From Paraoerskovia sediminicola (GTDB lineage Bacteria; Actinomycetota; Actinomycetes; Actinomycetales; Cellulomonadaceae): a stretch of DNA of 64,000 bases. The stretch is taken from contig NZ_AP027729.1 in the NCBI RefSeq assembly GCF_030296575.1, forward strand, positions 620,001-684,000, written 5' to 3'. This document shows, in pieces, positions 10,555-21,600 of this stretch (position 1 is its first letter; each line of letters begins with the position of its first letter). A program made the translations under genes and the position numbers. The notes under the pieces were generated by a model that saw only the letters and a list, made by a program, of their open reading frames with translations, was not told where the DNA came from and searched no databases.

Positions 10555-11730
10555 TCAGCCGATGAGGTGCTTGAGCGCGAGCTGGTGCAGCCGCACCAGA
10601 CCGTAGTCGCGGGTCGCCGCACCCTCGACGTCGAAGTCCTCGTAGGCCGAGCGGTCGGCGAGGAACGAGTCGAAGGTCTCGTCGCCGCCGAGGGTCGGCT
10701 CGCCGAGCTCGAAGAGGCCGGCGTGGGCGAACGCCTCCTGGACCTCGCTGTCGGCGCGGTACTGCGCGGACTTGGCGGCGAGCATGGAGTACGTCTCCAT
10801 GTTGGCCTTGGCCGACTCCCAGACACCGTCGAGGTACTCGGTGCGCGACGGCTTGTAGTCGAAGTGCCGCGGGCCCTCGTAGCGGGGTCCGCCGTTGGGG
10901 AACCCGTTCTCGAGCATGTCGACCGTGAAGAACGCCGAGAGCAGGTCGCCGTGGCCGAACACGAGGTCCTGGTCGTAGCGGGGGCCGTGCTGGCCGTTGA
11001 GGTCGATGTGGAAGAGCTTGCCCAGGTGCAGGGCGAGCGCGAGGCCGTGCGTGTAGTTCAGGCCGGCCATCTGCTCGTGGCCCGTCTCGGGGTTGACGCC
11101 GACGATGTCGCCGTTGTCGAGCGAGTCGATCAGGGCGATCGCGTGCCCGATGGTCGGCAGGAAGATGTCGCCGCGGGGCTCGTTCGGCTTGGGCTCGAGG
11201 GCGATCCTGAGGTCGTACCCGCGGTCCTTGATGTACGCGGCGACGGTGTCGATGCCCTCGGCGTAGCGCGCGTGGGCGGCGTTGAGGTCCTTCGAGTTGT
11301 CGTACTCGGTGCCCTCGCGCCCGCCCCACATGACGAAGGTGCTGGCGCCCATGTCGGCGGCCAGGTCGACGTTCGTGAGGACCTTGCGCAGGCCGTAGCG
11401 GCGGATCCCGCGGTTGTTCGACGTGAACGCGCCGTCCTTGAAGATCGGGTGGCTGAACGTGTTGGTCGTGACCATCTCGCAGACCATGCCGGTGTCGGCG
11501 GCGGCCTTCTTCACGGAGTCGATGTGGGCCTGACGGTCGGCGCCCTCGGTGCCGAACGGGAACACGTCGTTGTCGTGGAACGTGAAGCCCCACGCACCGA
11601 GGTCGGCGAGCTTGCGGACGGACTCGGCGGGGTCCAGCTCGGGCCGGGTCGAGGGGCCGAACGGGTCCGTGGCGCTCCAGCCGACGGTCCAGAGTCCGAA
11701 CGAGTACTTGATGTCCTGCGTGCTGGCCAC
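10555..11730 (-). CDS. xylA: Xylose isomerase (class I)
   Basis: Interconverts D-xylose and D-xylulose (also glucose/fructose), metal dependent, cytoplasmic. The 391-aa length matches actinobacterial class I enzymes. Active-site His52 (FHDND), WGGREGTEY, Glu179 and Lys181 ([10 protein letters not shown]), [16 protein letters not shown] and [16 protein letters not shown] with metal ligands are all present. Starts at GTG 11730 behind GAGGAGAAG. A good promoter is found on the minus strand upstream, next to a divergent ROK repressor. Confidence 0.98.
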   Translation of the reverse strand: MASTQDIKYSFGLWTVGWSATDPFGPSTRPELDPAESVRKLADLGAWGFTFHDNDVFPFGTEGADRQAHIDSVKKAAADTGMVCEMVTTNTFSHPIFKDGAFTSNNRGIRRYGLRKVLTNVDLAADMGASTFVMWGGREGTEYDNSKDLNAAHARYAEGIDTVAAYIKDRGYDLRIALEPKPNEPRGDIFLPTIGHAIALIDSLDNGDIVGVNPETGHEQMAGLNYTHGLALALHLGKLFHIDLNGQHGPRYDQDLVFGHGDLLSAFFTVDMLENGFPNGGPRYEGPRHFDYKPSRTEYLDGVWESAKANMETYSMLAAKSAQYRADSEVQEAFAHAGLFELGEPTLGGDETFDSFLADRSAYEDFDVEGAATRDYGLVRLHQLALKHLIG

Positions 11731-11796
11731 GAGCTTCTCCTCATCGAGTGGTGCTGCACCGGCCGGATCCTTCCGGACCGATTAGTTGTACGGTTA

Positions 11797-11825
11797 AACA
11801 TAAATGACCGGCCCGATAGGGTCAA
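11797..11825 (-). promoter_or_regulatory. xylA promoter
   Basis: On the minus strand TTGACC (-35, 11820-11825), 17-bp spacer, TATGTT (-10, 11797-11802). The TTAGTTGTACGGTTAAACAT stretch downstream (11782-11801) is AT-rich against the local background and is the likely XylR binding region. Confidence 0.65.
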
Positions 11826-11870
11826 CCCGTGATCACGCACCAGGGGGACGAGGACGTCCGGGAGGATCCC

Positions 11871-13085
11871 GTGGGATCCCGCCCGCCGAGCGCCGTGGGC
11901 GGGGCGACGAACCGCAGTGCCGCCGCGCGCCAGGGCTCGCTGCGCGAGCACAACCTCGCCCTCGCGCTCCGCGCGATCCTCGGTGCCGACAGCCCGCCGT
12001 CCCGCGCCTGGGTCGCCCGCGCCACCGGCCTCACCCGCCCCACGGTCTCCACGCTCGTCGACCAGCTCGTGCGGGCCGGGCTGATCGCCGAGCTCGCGCC
12101 GCTCCCCAGCCAGGGCGCCGGTCGTCCAGCGGTGCCCCTGAGCGCGGCGCCGCGCTCCGTCGTCGGGCTGGGCCTCGAGGTGAACGTCGACTACATCGGC
12201 GGCCGGGTCCTCGACCTCACCGGCGACGTCGTCGCCGAGGCGGTGCTGCCGGGCGAGTTCCACGACGCCTCGCCGGCAGCGGTGCTGGGGCGCCTCGGCA
12301 ACCTCGCCCGGGACCTGCTCGCGAGCGTCCGGCAGGAGGGCATGGTCCCCGTCGGCGCGCGACTCGCCCTCCCCGGGCTCGTCGACCTGCGGGAACGACG
12401 CCTGCGGGTCGCCCCGAACCTCGGGTGGTCGGGTCTGGACCCCGTACCCCTCCTCGGCCTGCCCGACGACCTCGACGTACAGATCGCCAACGAGGCGAAC
12501 CTCGCCGGGGTCGCGCAGCTCAGCAAGGGCGGCCCGACGTCGTTCCTGTACGTCTCCGGCGAGGTCGGCATCGGTGCCGCGATCGTCCTCGACGGCGAGC
12601 TGTACCTCGGCCGGCACGGCTGGAGCGGGGAGATCGGGCACGTCGCCGTGGACCCGGCCGGGCCCCGGTGCCGGTGCGGCGCGCACGGCTGCCTGGAGCA
12701 GTACTCGGGCAAGGACGCGCTGTGCACGGCCGTGGGACTGCCGGTCACGGCGAGCGCTGCGGACCTCCTCGACCGGCTCACCCGCGAGGACACCGCAGCC
12801 CGGGCAGCCGCCGCGCGCGCCGGCACCGCGCTCGGGCAGGCCGTGGCCGCGACGGTCAACCTCTTCGACGTCGACACCGTGCTCCTCGGTGGGCTCTACG
12901 CGGACCTCGCCGACCTGCTGCTGCCCCACGTCCGCGCGGAGCTCGACGCCCGCGTGCTGGCGACGCCGTGGTCGCCGGTCGACGTGCGGCGCGCGCCGGT
13001 GGCGTCGCACGCAGCGCTCAGCGGGGCGGCGCGGCTCGCGCTCCAGGGCGTGCTCGACGACCCCGGGGCCTACGTCACGCCGTGA
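11871..13085 (+). CDS. xylR: ROK-family transcriptional repressor of xylose genes
   Basis: Sugar-responsive repressor, about 404 aa. An N-terminal winged helix-turn-helix (LREHNLALALRAIL, then WVARATGLTRPTVSTLVDQL) is followed by a ROK kinase-like sensor domain with VSGEVGIGAAIVLDGELY and the zinc-binding CRCGAHGCLEQ near residues 267-277. I chose GTG 11871 because GGGAGGA ends five bases before it. An in-frame GTG at 11829 exists but has no ribosome site. Divergent from xylA, which fits control of xylA and xylB. Confidence 0.88.
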   Translation: MGSRPPSAVGGATNRSAAARQGSLREHNLALALRAILGADSPPSRAWVARATGLTRPTVSTLVDQLVRAGLIAELAPLPSQGAGRPAVPLSAAPRSVVGLGLEVNVDYIGGRVLDLTGDVVAEAVLPGEFHDASPAAVLGRLGNLARDLLASVRQEGMVPVGARLALPGLVDLRERRLRVAPNLGWSGLDPVPLLGLPDDLDVQIANEANLAGVAQLSKGGPTSFLYVSGEVGIGAAIVLDGELYLGRHGWSGEIGHVAVDPAGPRCRCGAHGCLEQYSGKDALCTAVGLPVTASAADLLDRLTREDTAARAAAARAGTALGQAVAATVNLFDVDTVLLGGLYADLADLLLPHVRAELDARVLATPWSPVDVRRAPVASHAALSGAARLALQGVLDDPGAYVTP

Positions 13086-13087
13086 GC

Positions 13088-13121
13088 CGCCGGCCGGCTC
13101 GCCGTCACGAGCCGGCCGGCG
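13088..13121. terminator. Bidirectional terminator between xylR and the aldo/keto reductase
   Basis: Perfect 14-bp stem (13088-13101 with 13108-13121), 6-nt loop, between convergent genes. Confidence 0.75.
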
Positions 13122-13130
13122 TGCCCGGGG

Positions 13131-14192
13131 TCAGCGCCCGGTGCCGTCCACGGCGTACGGCTCGATCGCGGCGATCTCGTCGTCCGTCAGCGCCGGCGCG
13201 TCGAGGGACGCGACCGTGTTCTCGAGCTGGCGCACGCTCGACGCGCCGACGAGCGTCGACGTCACCCGGTCGTCACGACGCAGCCATGCGAGCGCGAGCT
13301 GCGCCAGGGTCTGCCCGCGACCCTTCGCGATCTCGTCCAGCGCCCGCACCCGCTCGAGGTAGTCGTCGGACAGGTTCTTCGACGACAGGAACGGGGAGTC
13401 GGACGACGCGGCCCGGGACCCGGCCGGCGCCTCACCCGAGAGGTAGCGGTCCGTGAGCAGGCCCTGCTGCAGCGGGGAGAAGGCGATCACGCCGACCCCG
13501 AGGTCGCCCACCGCGTCGAGCAGCGACTCGGACTGGACCCCGTCGTACGCGTCCTCGTGCATCGGGTTCTCGACGTGCCGGTTGAACATCGAGTAGGACG
13601 GCTGGTGGATCGTCAGCGGCGTGCCGAGGTCGGCGAGGACGCGTGCCGCCTCGCGGGTGCGCGCCGGCGAGTAGTTCGAGACCCCGACGTACAGCGCCTT
13701 GCCCTGCTGGACGATCTGGTGGAGCGCGCCCATGGTCTCCTCGAGGGGCGTCGCCGGGTCCGGGCGGTGGTGGTAGAAGATGTCGACGTAGTCGAGGCCC
13801 ATGCGCTGCAGGGACTGGTCGAGCGACGACACGAGGTACTTCTTGGACCCGAAGTCCCCGTACGGCCCGGGCCACATCCCGTAGCCGGCCTTGGACGAGA
13901 TGATCAGCTCGTCGCGGTACGGCGCGAGGTCCTCGGCCAGGACGCGGCCGAAGTTCTCCTCGGCCGAGCCTGCGGGGGGCCCGTAGTTGTTCGCGAGGTC
14001 GAAGTGCGTGACGCCGAGGTCGAACGCGCGACGCAGCGTCGCGCGCTGCGTCTCGAGCGGGTTCAAGTGGCCGAAGTTGTGCCAGAGGCCCAGCGAGAGC
14101 GCGGGCAGGTCGAGCCCGCTGCGCCCGCAGCGGCGGTAGGTCATGGAGTCGTACCGGGTGTCGTCCGCGAGATATCGCGTGGTGGCTGCCAT
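13131..14192 (-). CDS. Aldo/keto reductase (YghZ/L-glyceraldehyde-3-phosphate reductase-like)
   Basis: NADPH-dependent carbonyl reductase, 353 aa from ATG 14192, with a (beta/alpha)8 fold. The catalytic tetrad is visible: Asp and Tyr in FDLANNYGPP, Lys in LIISSKAGYGMWPGPYG, His in VDIFYHHRPDP. The GPYGDFGSKKYLVSSLDQSL segment and the start TYRRCGRSGLDLPALSLGLW are characteristic of the YghZ/Kv-beta-like branch that acts on glyceraldehyde-3-phosphate or methylglyoxal. Frame-wise it could begin earlier, but homology starts here. No obvious operon partner. The physiological substrate is unproven. Confidence 0.88.
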   Translation of the reverse strand: MAATTRYLADDTRYDSMTYRRCGRSGLDLPALSLGLWHNFGHLNPLETQRATLRRAFDLGVTHFDLANNYGPPAGSAEENFGRVLAEDLAPYRDELIISSKAGYGMWPGPYGDFGSKKYLVSSLDQSLQRMGLDYVDIFYHHRPDPATPLEETMGALHQIVQQGKALYVGVSNYSPARTREAARVLADLGTPLTIHQPSYSMFNRHVENPMHEDAYDGVQSESLLDAVGDLGVGVIAFSPLQQGLLTDRYLSGEAPAGSRAASSDSPFLSSKNLSDDYLERVRALDEIAKGRGQTLAQLALAWLRRDDRVTSTLVGASSVRQLENTVASLDAPALTDDEIAAIEPYAVDGTGR

Positions 14193-14282
14193 GCCGCCAT
14201 GATGCCAGCCGCCGGGGACACGACCTGCGGCCCGATCGTCCCGCGTTGAGGCGGCTCGCCCAGGCGAGTCGCGCACCACGGC

Positions 14283-15368
14283 TCAGGCGGAGTCGCGCAC
14301 CACGAGCACGGGGTCGAAGATCGCCGACCGCGGGGTCGCAGTCCGGTCCGCCAGCAGGTCGAGCAGGATCCGTGCCATCTCGGCCGCCATCTCCTCGACC
14401 GGCTGGCGCACGGTGGTCAGTGCCGGGCGGCACACCACGGCCGGGGCCGCGTCGTCGAACCCGACGACCGCGACGTCGTCCGGCACCCGCAGCCCCGCCT
14501 CGACGGCGGCGTGGACGGCCCCGACGGCCATGTAGTCGTTGGAGGCGAACACCCCGTCCACCTGGTGCTCCTCGATGAGCCGAGCCATGCACTCGCGCCC
14601 GGAGGGCAGCGAGAACGCCCCGCGCTCCACCGGCGCCCACCCGAACCCGTGGCGGGCCATCGCCTCGCGGAACCCCGCCAGCCTGTCCTCCGCGCCCGGG
14701 ACGTCGAGCGGACCGGTGATGATCCCGATGCGCTCGCACCCGCGCCCGACCAGCCGGTCGACGGCGAGCGCCGCCCCCTGCTCGCTCGCGACGTCGACGT
14801 AGCTCAGCCGCATCGGCGTCTCGGGACGGGAGAACAGCACCGTCGGCACCCCGGAGGCGGCGAGCAGCCCGGGGAGGGGGTCGCCGGCGTGGCCGGACAC
14901 GACGAGGACGCCGTCGGCCCGGCCCTCCCGCAGGTACGACAGGACCCGTTCCCGCTCCACCTCGGAGGACGCGACCATGAGCACCGGGTGGACGTCCCGG
15001 GGCTGGAGCGAACCCATGAGCCCGCCGATCACCCGCCCGAAGAACGGGTCGGCGAGCACCTGCCCCGGGCCCCACGGCCCGTCGGGGCCGTCGTCGCCGC
15101 CCCCGGACACGACGACCAGCACGGTCCCCGCCCGGCGCGTCACGAGCGAGCGGGCGGCCTGGTTGGGTGCGTATCCGAGGCGGCCCACCGCGCCGCGCAC
15201 GGCGGCGACGATCTCGGGGTCGACCCCGGCCTTGCCGTTGACGACGCGCGACGCCGAGGCCCTCGAGACCCCCGCCGAGCGCGCGACGTCCTCGAGGGTG
15301 ACGGCCGCCGTCCGACGCGGGGGGCCACCGTGCTCGCTCCGCGGGGACGTGGGCTTCGACGTGGGCAC
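14283..15368 (-). CDS. LacI-family transcriptional regulator (LacI-1)
   Basis: A 361-aa repressor with the N-terminal LacI helix-turn-helix VTLEDVARSAGVSRASASRV and hinge GYAPNQAARSLVTRRAG, followed by a periplasmic-binding-protein-like effector domain. It shares long stretches with LacI-2 at 22732-23802 (for example the DVHPVLM block and the C-terminal EEMAAEMARILLDLL), so the two are paralogues flanking the giant enzyme gene. Starts at GTG 15368, with ATG absent nearby. It is divergent from the giant gene and the 238-bp gap holds a 20-bp perfect palindrome, the probable operator. Confidence 0.93.
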   Translation of the reverse strand: MPTSKPTSPRSEHGGPPRRTAAVTLEDVARSAGVSRASASRVVNGKAGVDPEIVAAVRGAVGRLGYAPNQAARSLVTRRAGTVLVVVSGGGDDGPDGPWGPGQVLADPFFGRVIGGLMGSLQPRDVHPVLMVASSEVERERVLSYLREGRADGVLVVSGHAGDPLPGLLAASGVPTVLFSRPETPMRLSYVDVASEQGAALAVDRLVGRGCERIGIITGPLDVPGAEDRLAGFREAMARHGFGWAPVERGAFSLPSGRECMARLIEEHQVDGVFASNDYMAVGAVHAAVEAGLRVPDDVAVVGFDDAAPAVVCRPALTTVRQPVEEMAAEMARILLDLLADRTATPRSAIFDPVLVVRDSA

Positions 15369-15483
15369 CGACGCAACCTAGCAGCGGGCGCACGACCCCG
15401 CCGGGACGAGCCGGACGAGCCGGCTCGAGCTCGATGCAGCACCGCCGACGACCACGCCGATCCTCACGATCGGGTCACAGCCG

Positions 15484-15512
15484 TTGCCTTACAGCCCAGT
15501 AACACTTAATAC
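15484..15512 (+). promoter_or_regulatory. Promoter of the giant discoidin enzyme gene
   Basis: TTGCCT (15484-15489), 17-bp spacer, TAATAC (15507-15512). The predicted start point near 15519 puts the operator at 15523-15542 directly on the initially transcribed region, a classic repression geometry. Confidence 0.65.
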
Positions 15513-15522
15513 TGTGTAAGCG

Positions 15523-15542
15523 TCCAGAGAGCGCTCTCTGGA
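15523..15542. promoter_or_regulatory. LacI operator, 20-bp perfect palindrome
   Basis: TCCAGAGAGCGCTCTCTGGA with the central CG typical of LacI-family sites. The core GAGAGCGCTCTC recurs at 23821-23834 and 24047-24056, which links LacI-1/LacI-2 to both GH-A enzyme genes. Confidence 0.8.
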
Positions 15543-15606
15543 TCCGTGATCACGAAGCCGTGCCCACGACGCCCCGGTCGACGACGACCGGCCCTGAGGA
15601 GGACCG

Positions 15607-18600
15607 ATGACCGTTCCGTCCAGATCCGCACCGACGCCCCGGCGTCGCGGCCACCGGAGAGGCCTGGCGTCGCTGACCGCGCTCGCCGTGACGGCCGCCG
15701 GGGTCGCGGTCCCCGCGGGTGCCGCCTTCGCCGCCGACGGCGACGACCCGACGCTCCTGTCCGAGGGCAAGCCCGCCACCGCCTCGTCCTCCCAGTGGGA
15801 CCTCGCCACGAACCCCGGCGAGGCGTTCGACGGCAACCCCGGGTCGCGCTGGTCCAGCCTGGCGACCGACGACGAGTGGATCCAGGTCGACCTCGGCGCC
15901 GAGGCCGCGCTCGACCGGGTCGAGCTCGACTGGGAGGGCGCGTTCGGCAAGGGATACCTGGTCCAGGTCTCGGACGACGGCGCGGCGTGGGACACGTACG
16001 CGACGGTCACCGACGGGGACGGCGCGGACGACGTGGTCTCCGCCGACGACGACGGCGACACGACCGGACGCTTCGTCCGGCTCCAGGGCACGGAACGCGG
16101 CACGGGGTACGGCTACTCGCTCTGGGAGTTCCGGGTCTTCGGTGCGCTGACCGGGTCGACGGGCGAGCCCACCGACGAACCGACCGACGAACCGACCGAC
16201 GAACCGACGGACGAGCCGACCGACGAACCGACGGACGAGCCCACCGCGGAGCCCACGGGCGCCACCGTCGAGGTCGTCGAGACCGGTACCGACCGGTGGG
16301 AGCTGCTCGTCGAGGGCGATCCCTACACGGTCCGGGGCATGACCTGGGGCCCGAGCGTCCCCGAGGCCGCCGAGCGCATGCCCGACCTGGTCGACATGAA
16401 CGTCAACACGATCCGCACCTGGGGCACCGACGCCTCGTCGCAGACGCTGTTCGACGCCGCGGCCGACAACGGCATCCGGACCATCGCCGGCTTCTGGCTG
16501 CAGCCGGGCGGAGGCCCGGGCAGCGGCGGCTGCCCCGACTACGTGACGGACGCCGAGGGCTACAAGGCCCAGTCCCTCAGCGACATCACGACCTGGGTCG
16601 CCGAGTACAAGGACCACCCCGGCGTGCTCATGTGGAGCGTCGGCAACGAGTCGATCCTCGGCCTGACCAACTGCTACGAGGGTGATGAGCTCGAGGCGCA
16701 GCAGGCCGCGTACACGACGTTCGTCAACGACGCCGCGGTCGCGATCCACGAGATCGACCCGAACCACCCGGTGAGCTCCACCGACGCGTGGGTCGGTGCG
16801 TGGCCGTTCTACGACGAGTACGCCCCCGACCTGGACCTGCTCCAGATCAACTCCTACGGCGCCGTCTGCGACATCCAGCAGGCCTGGGTCGACGGTCCCG
16901 CTGGGGACGGTGACTCCTACGACCTGCCGTACATCCTCACCGAGGGCGGGCCCACGGGTGAGTGGGAGGTCGACGACGACGCCAACGGCGTGCCGCTCGA
17001 GCCCTCCGACGTCGCCAAGGCGCAGAACTACGCGGACTCCTGGGACTGCCTGATGGACCACGAGGGCGTGGCCCTCGGCGCGACGATGTTCCACTACGGC
17101 ACGGAGTTCGACTTCGGCGGCGTGTGGCTCAACGTGCTCACCGGCGGCGACCGCCGCCTCGGGTACTACACGATCGCGGACATGTACGGTGCCGACGCCC
17201 CGACGAACACTCCCCCGGTGCTGGACGCGCTCGACGTGCCCGACTCCGCGGCCGTGGCCGCCGGCGCGACCTACACCGTGAGCACGACGGCGACCGACCC
17301 CGACGGGGACGACGTCACCTACGCCGTCTACCACTCGGGCAACTACGCCACGAACGACGGCTCGCTCGTCGAGGCGGAGTTCACCGAGACCTCGGCCGGG
17401 ACCTTCGAGGTCACCGCTCCCGAGTTCCCCGGCGTCTGGAAGGTCTACGTGACCGCCGAGGACGGTCAGGGCAACGTCGGCATCGAGACCGCGTCGGTGA
17501 ACGTCGTCACGGAATCCGTCGACGGCGTCGACCTCGCGCACGGGCAGCCGACCGACCAGTCGAGCTTCCAGATCTGGGGCGCCAACTACTCCGGTGCGAT
17601 GGCCGTCGACGGCGACCTCTCGACCCGCTGGTCGAGCGGCCCCGCCGAGGGCGAGGACCCGGACGACCAGTGGGTCCAGGTGGACCTGGGTGAGAGCCTC
17701 CCGTTCCACACCGTGCAGATCGTCTGGGAGACGGCGTTCGCGTCGAGCTACGCGATCCAGACGTCGGACGACGGCGCGACCTGGACCGACGTCGTCACCG
17801 TCACCGACGGTGACGGCGGGATCGACACGCTGGCCGCCGAGGCGACCGGACGGTACGTCCGCATGCAGGGCATCAACCGCGCGACCGAGTGGGGCTACTC
17901 GCTCTACGAGCTCCGCGTGTTCGGCGACGCGCCGGGCGACGGCGGAGGCGACGATGGCGGCGACGGCGGCGGCAGCAGCGGCGATCCCACGATCGCGTGC
18001 GTCGACAACGTCGCGGTGGGCGCGACGGCGACCGCGGGCATCGCCAGCGTCGGCGGACAGGGACCCGAGCTCGCGGTCGACGGCGACGCCGAGACCCGCT
18101 GGGGCACCGAGTGGGGCGGCGACGCCGACTGGCTCCAGGTGGACCTGGGCGAGACCCACGAGGTCTGCGGCGTGAAGATCCTCTGGGAGGGCGCCTACGG
18201 CAAGGACTTCGACATCGAGGTCTCGGTCGACGGCACCACGTGGGAGACCGCGGCGGAGGTCCGCGGCGGCACGGGAGGGGCGCAGACCGTCACCTTCGAC
18301 GAGCCCGCCACGGTGCAGCACGTCCGCTGGCAGGGCATCGCCCGCGGGACCGAGTGGGGACACTCGATGTGGGAGTTCCAGGTGCTCACCGAGGGTGAGC
18401 TCGCGCCGTTCCCGACGAGCGACGTCTTCGGCCGGAACACGATCGTCTTCACCGACGACATGGACGACGCCGACATCCAGTCGGTGCTCGACCGTGCGTA
18501 CGAGCAGCAGGAGACCGACCAGTTCGGCGAGGGGCGCTACCAGTTCCTCTTCGAGCCCGGTGACTACGACGTCGTCCCGCAGGTCGGCTTCTACACGTCG

Positions 18601-21600
18601 GTCAACGGCCTCGGCCAGGACCCGGACGACGTCCGGCTCAGCGGGCTGAACGTCGACGCCAAGTGGTTCGGCGGCAACGCCACCCAGAACTTCTGGCGCT
18701 CGGTCGAGAACTTCTCGGTCACCGAGGACTCGCGCTGGGCGGTGGCGCAGGCCGCTCCCTTCCGTCGCATCCACGCCCTCGGCGACATCGCGTTCGACTC
18801 GTCGTCGTACGGGTGGGCGTCGGGCGGGTTCGTGGCCGACTCCACGGTCGACGGCACGGCCAAGGCCTACGCCCAGCAGCAGTGGTACACCCGCGACAGC
18901 ACGCTCGGCGCGTTCGACGGCGGCCTGTGGAACTACACGTTCTCGGGCGTCGAGGGCGACCTGCCCGAGGCGCATACCGGACCGGGCACCCAGGTCGTCG
19001 ACCTCGACACCACCGGGGACCTCGCGGAGAAGCCCTACCTCTACACGGACGACGCCGGCGACTACGCCGTCTTCGTGCCGGCGTCGCGGGAGGACTCGCG
19101 CGGTGCCACGTGGAAGGACGGGTCCACGCCGGGCGAGTCGATCTCGATCGACGAGTTCTTCGTGGCCGACCCGGACGACTCGGCGGCGACCATCAACGCC
19201 GAGCTCGCCTCCGGTCGGCACCTGATCCTCACGCCGGGCGTGTACCGCCTCGACGAGACGATCGAGGTGACGAACCCCGACACGATCGTGCTCGGCCTCG
19301 GCTACGCGACGATCATCCCCGAGCACGGCGGAGTAGGTCTCCAGGTCGCCGACGTCGGCGGTGTGCAGGTCGCAGGCATCCTGTTCGACGCCGCGGTCGA
19401 CGAGTCGCCGGCCCTCCTGGTCGTCGGGGACGAGGACTCGCACACCGACCACTCCGCGAACCCGACCTCGGTCCACGACGTGTTCATGCGCGTCGGCGGT
19501 GCCGTGGCCGGCAAGGTCGAGACGGCCATGATCATCAACTCCGACGACACCGTGGTGGACCACGTGTGGTCGTGGCGCGGTGACCACGGCGAGGGCATCG
19601 GCTGGGACCTCAACACCTCGGACTACGGCTTCGTGGTCAACGGTGACGACGTCCAGGCCTACGGCCTCTTCGTCGAGCACTACCAGAAGGAGAACACCGT
19701 CTGGAACGGGAACGGGGGCCGCACGATCTTCTACCAGAACGAGCTGGCCTACGACGTCCCGAGCCAGGAGGCGTGGCAGAACGGCGACCGTCGCGGGTAC
19801 GCGGCGTACAAGGTGGCCGACGACGTCACGACCCACGAGGCGTTCGCGATGGGGTCGTACTCGAACTTCACCTCCGACACGGAAGAGGACGAGATCACGG
19901 TCGACGGCGCCTACCAGGTGCCCGACACCGACGGGGTCGTCCTCAACAACGTGCTCGCGGTCTCCCTCGGCGGCGAGGGCGTCTACGACCACATCGTGAA
20001 CGACTTCGGCAACCGGGTCAGCACGACGGCTCCGGGCTACGTCGTCCGCTACAGCAACGGCGTCGGCGTCAACGGAGGCGGCGGTGACGGCGAGCCGAAC
20101 GGCACGTGCAACACCAACGTCTCACCGCTCGGCACCGCGACGGCGTCCTCGGGGACGGCGAAGCTCGGTGCCGACGGCAAGCTCGACACCCGCTGGGAGT
20201 CCGCGTTCAGCGACCCGCAGTGGTTCGAGGTCGACCTGGGTGTCGAGCAGGCGCTCTGCGGCGTCCGGATCCGTTGGGAGGGTGCGTACGCGACCGACTA
20301 CACGGTCTCGGGCTCCTCGGACGGCGACGACTGGACCGTGCTGGCCACGGTGACCGACGGCACGGGCAGCTCCGGCGACGGCGCGCTGGTCGAGACCTTC
20401 GACGTCGACACGGCCGGGACCCGGTACCTGCGGTTCGAGGGCACCGAGCGCGCCACCGTCTACGGGTACTCGTTCTACGAGCTCGAGGCCCTCGTGGAGG
20501 ACGGGACCGAGGTCGACGTCCCCGACCTCGAGCTGCCGACCTCCGACCTGTTCGGCGAGAACACGCTCGTGTTCACCGACGACATGGAGGACGCGTACAT
20601 CCAGAAGGTCGTCGACACCGTCTACGCCCAGCAGGAGACCGACCAGTTCGGCGAGGGGCGCTACCAGCTCCTCTTCGAGCCCGGCTCCTACGACGTGAAC
20701 CCGGAGATCGGCTTCTACACGTCGATCAACGGGCTCGGACAGGACCCGGACGACGTCGCGCTCGGCGGGCTGACCGTCGACGCGATCTGGTTCGACGGGA
20801 ACGCCACGCAGAACTTCTGGCGCTCGGCCGAGAACTTCTCGGTCGCCGGGGACGCCCGCTGGGGCGTGGCGCAGGCGGCACCGATGCGGCGCGTGCACGT
20901 CGAGGGTGACCTCGCGGTGCACTCCTCCTGGTACGGCTGGGCGTCGGGCGGCTACCTGGCCGACTCGGCGGTCGACGGCGAGATCAACGCCTGGACCCAG
21001 CAGCAGTGGTACACCCGTGACAGCGAGTTCGGAGCGTGGAACGGGACGCTGTGGAACCAGGTGTTCTCGGGCACCGAGGGGACGCTGCCGAGCACCACGG
21101 AGGTCACGGACGAGAACGGCGACACGGTCGAGGTGCCCGGCGCCTGGCCGACGCCGCCGGTCACGGACATCGAGCACACCGGTGTCATCCGTGAGAAGCC
21201 GTACCTCTACACGGACGACGACGGCGCCTACCGCGTCTTCGTCCCCGAGCTGCGGGACGGCACCACCGGCACGACCTGGGCCGACGGGTCCACGGCGGGC
21301 GAGTCGATCTCGATCGACGAGTTCTTCGTGGCCGACCCGGACGACTCGGCGGCGACCATCAACGCCGAGCTCGCCTCCGGTCGGCACCTGATCCTCACGC
21401 CGGGCGTGTACCGCCTGGACGAGACGATCGAGGTCACGAACCCCGACACGATCGTGCTGGGCCTCGGCTACGCGACGATCATCCCGGAGCACGGCGAGGT
21501 CGGCATGCACGTCGCCGACGTCGACGGGGTCGAGGTCGCGGGCATCCTGTTCGACGCCGACGTCAACGAGTCCCCCGCGTTGTTCGTGGTGGGCGACGAG

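Noticed and set aside
15550-19992. Very long open frame (about 1480 codons) on the minus strand opposite the giant enzyme gene, and similar ones at 24082-27249 and 28511-31450
   Set aside because: High GC leaves antisense frames free of stops. The translations are Val/Asp/Arg-rich, without domains, signal peptides or ribosome sites, whereas the plus-strand frames are full of conserved motifs.
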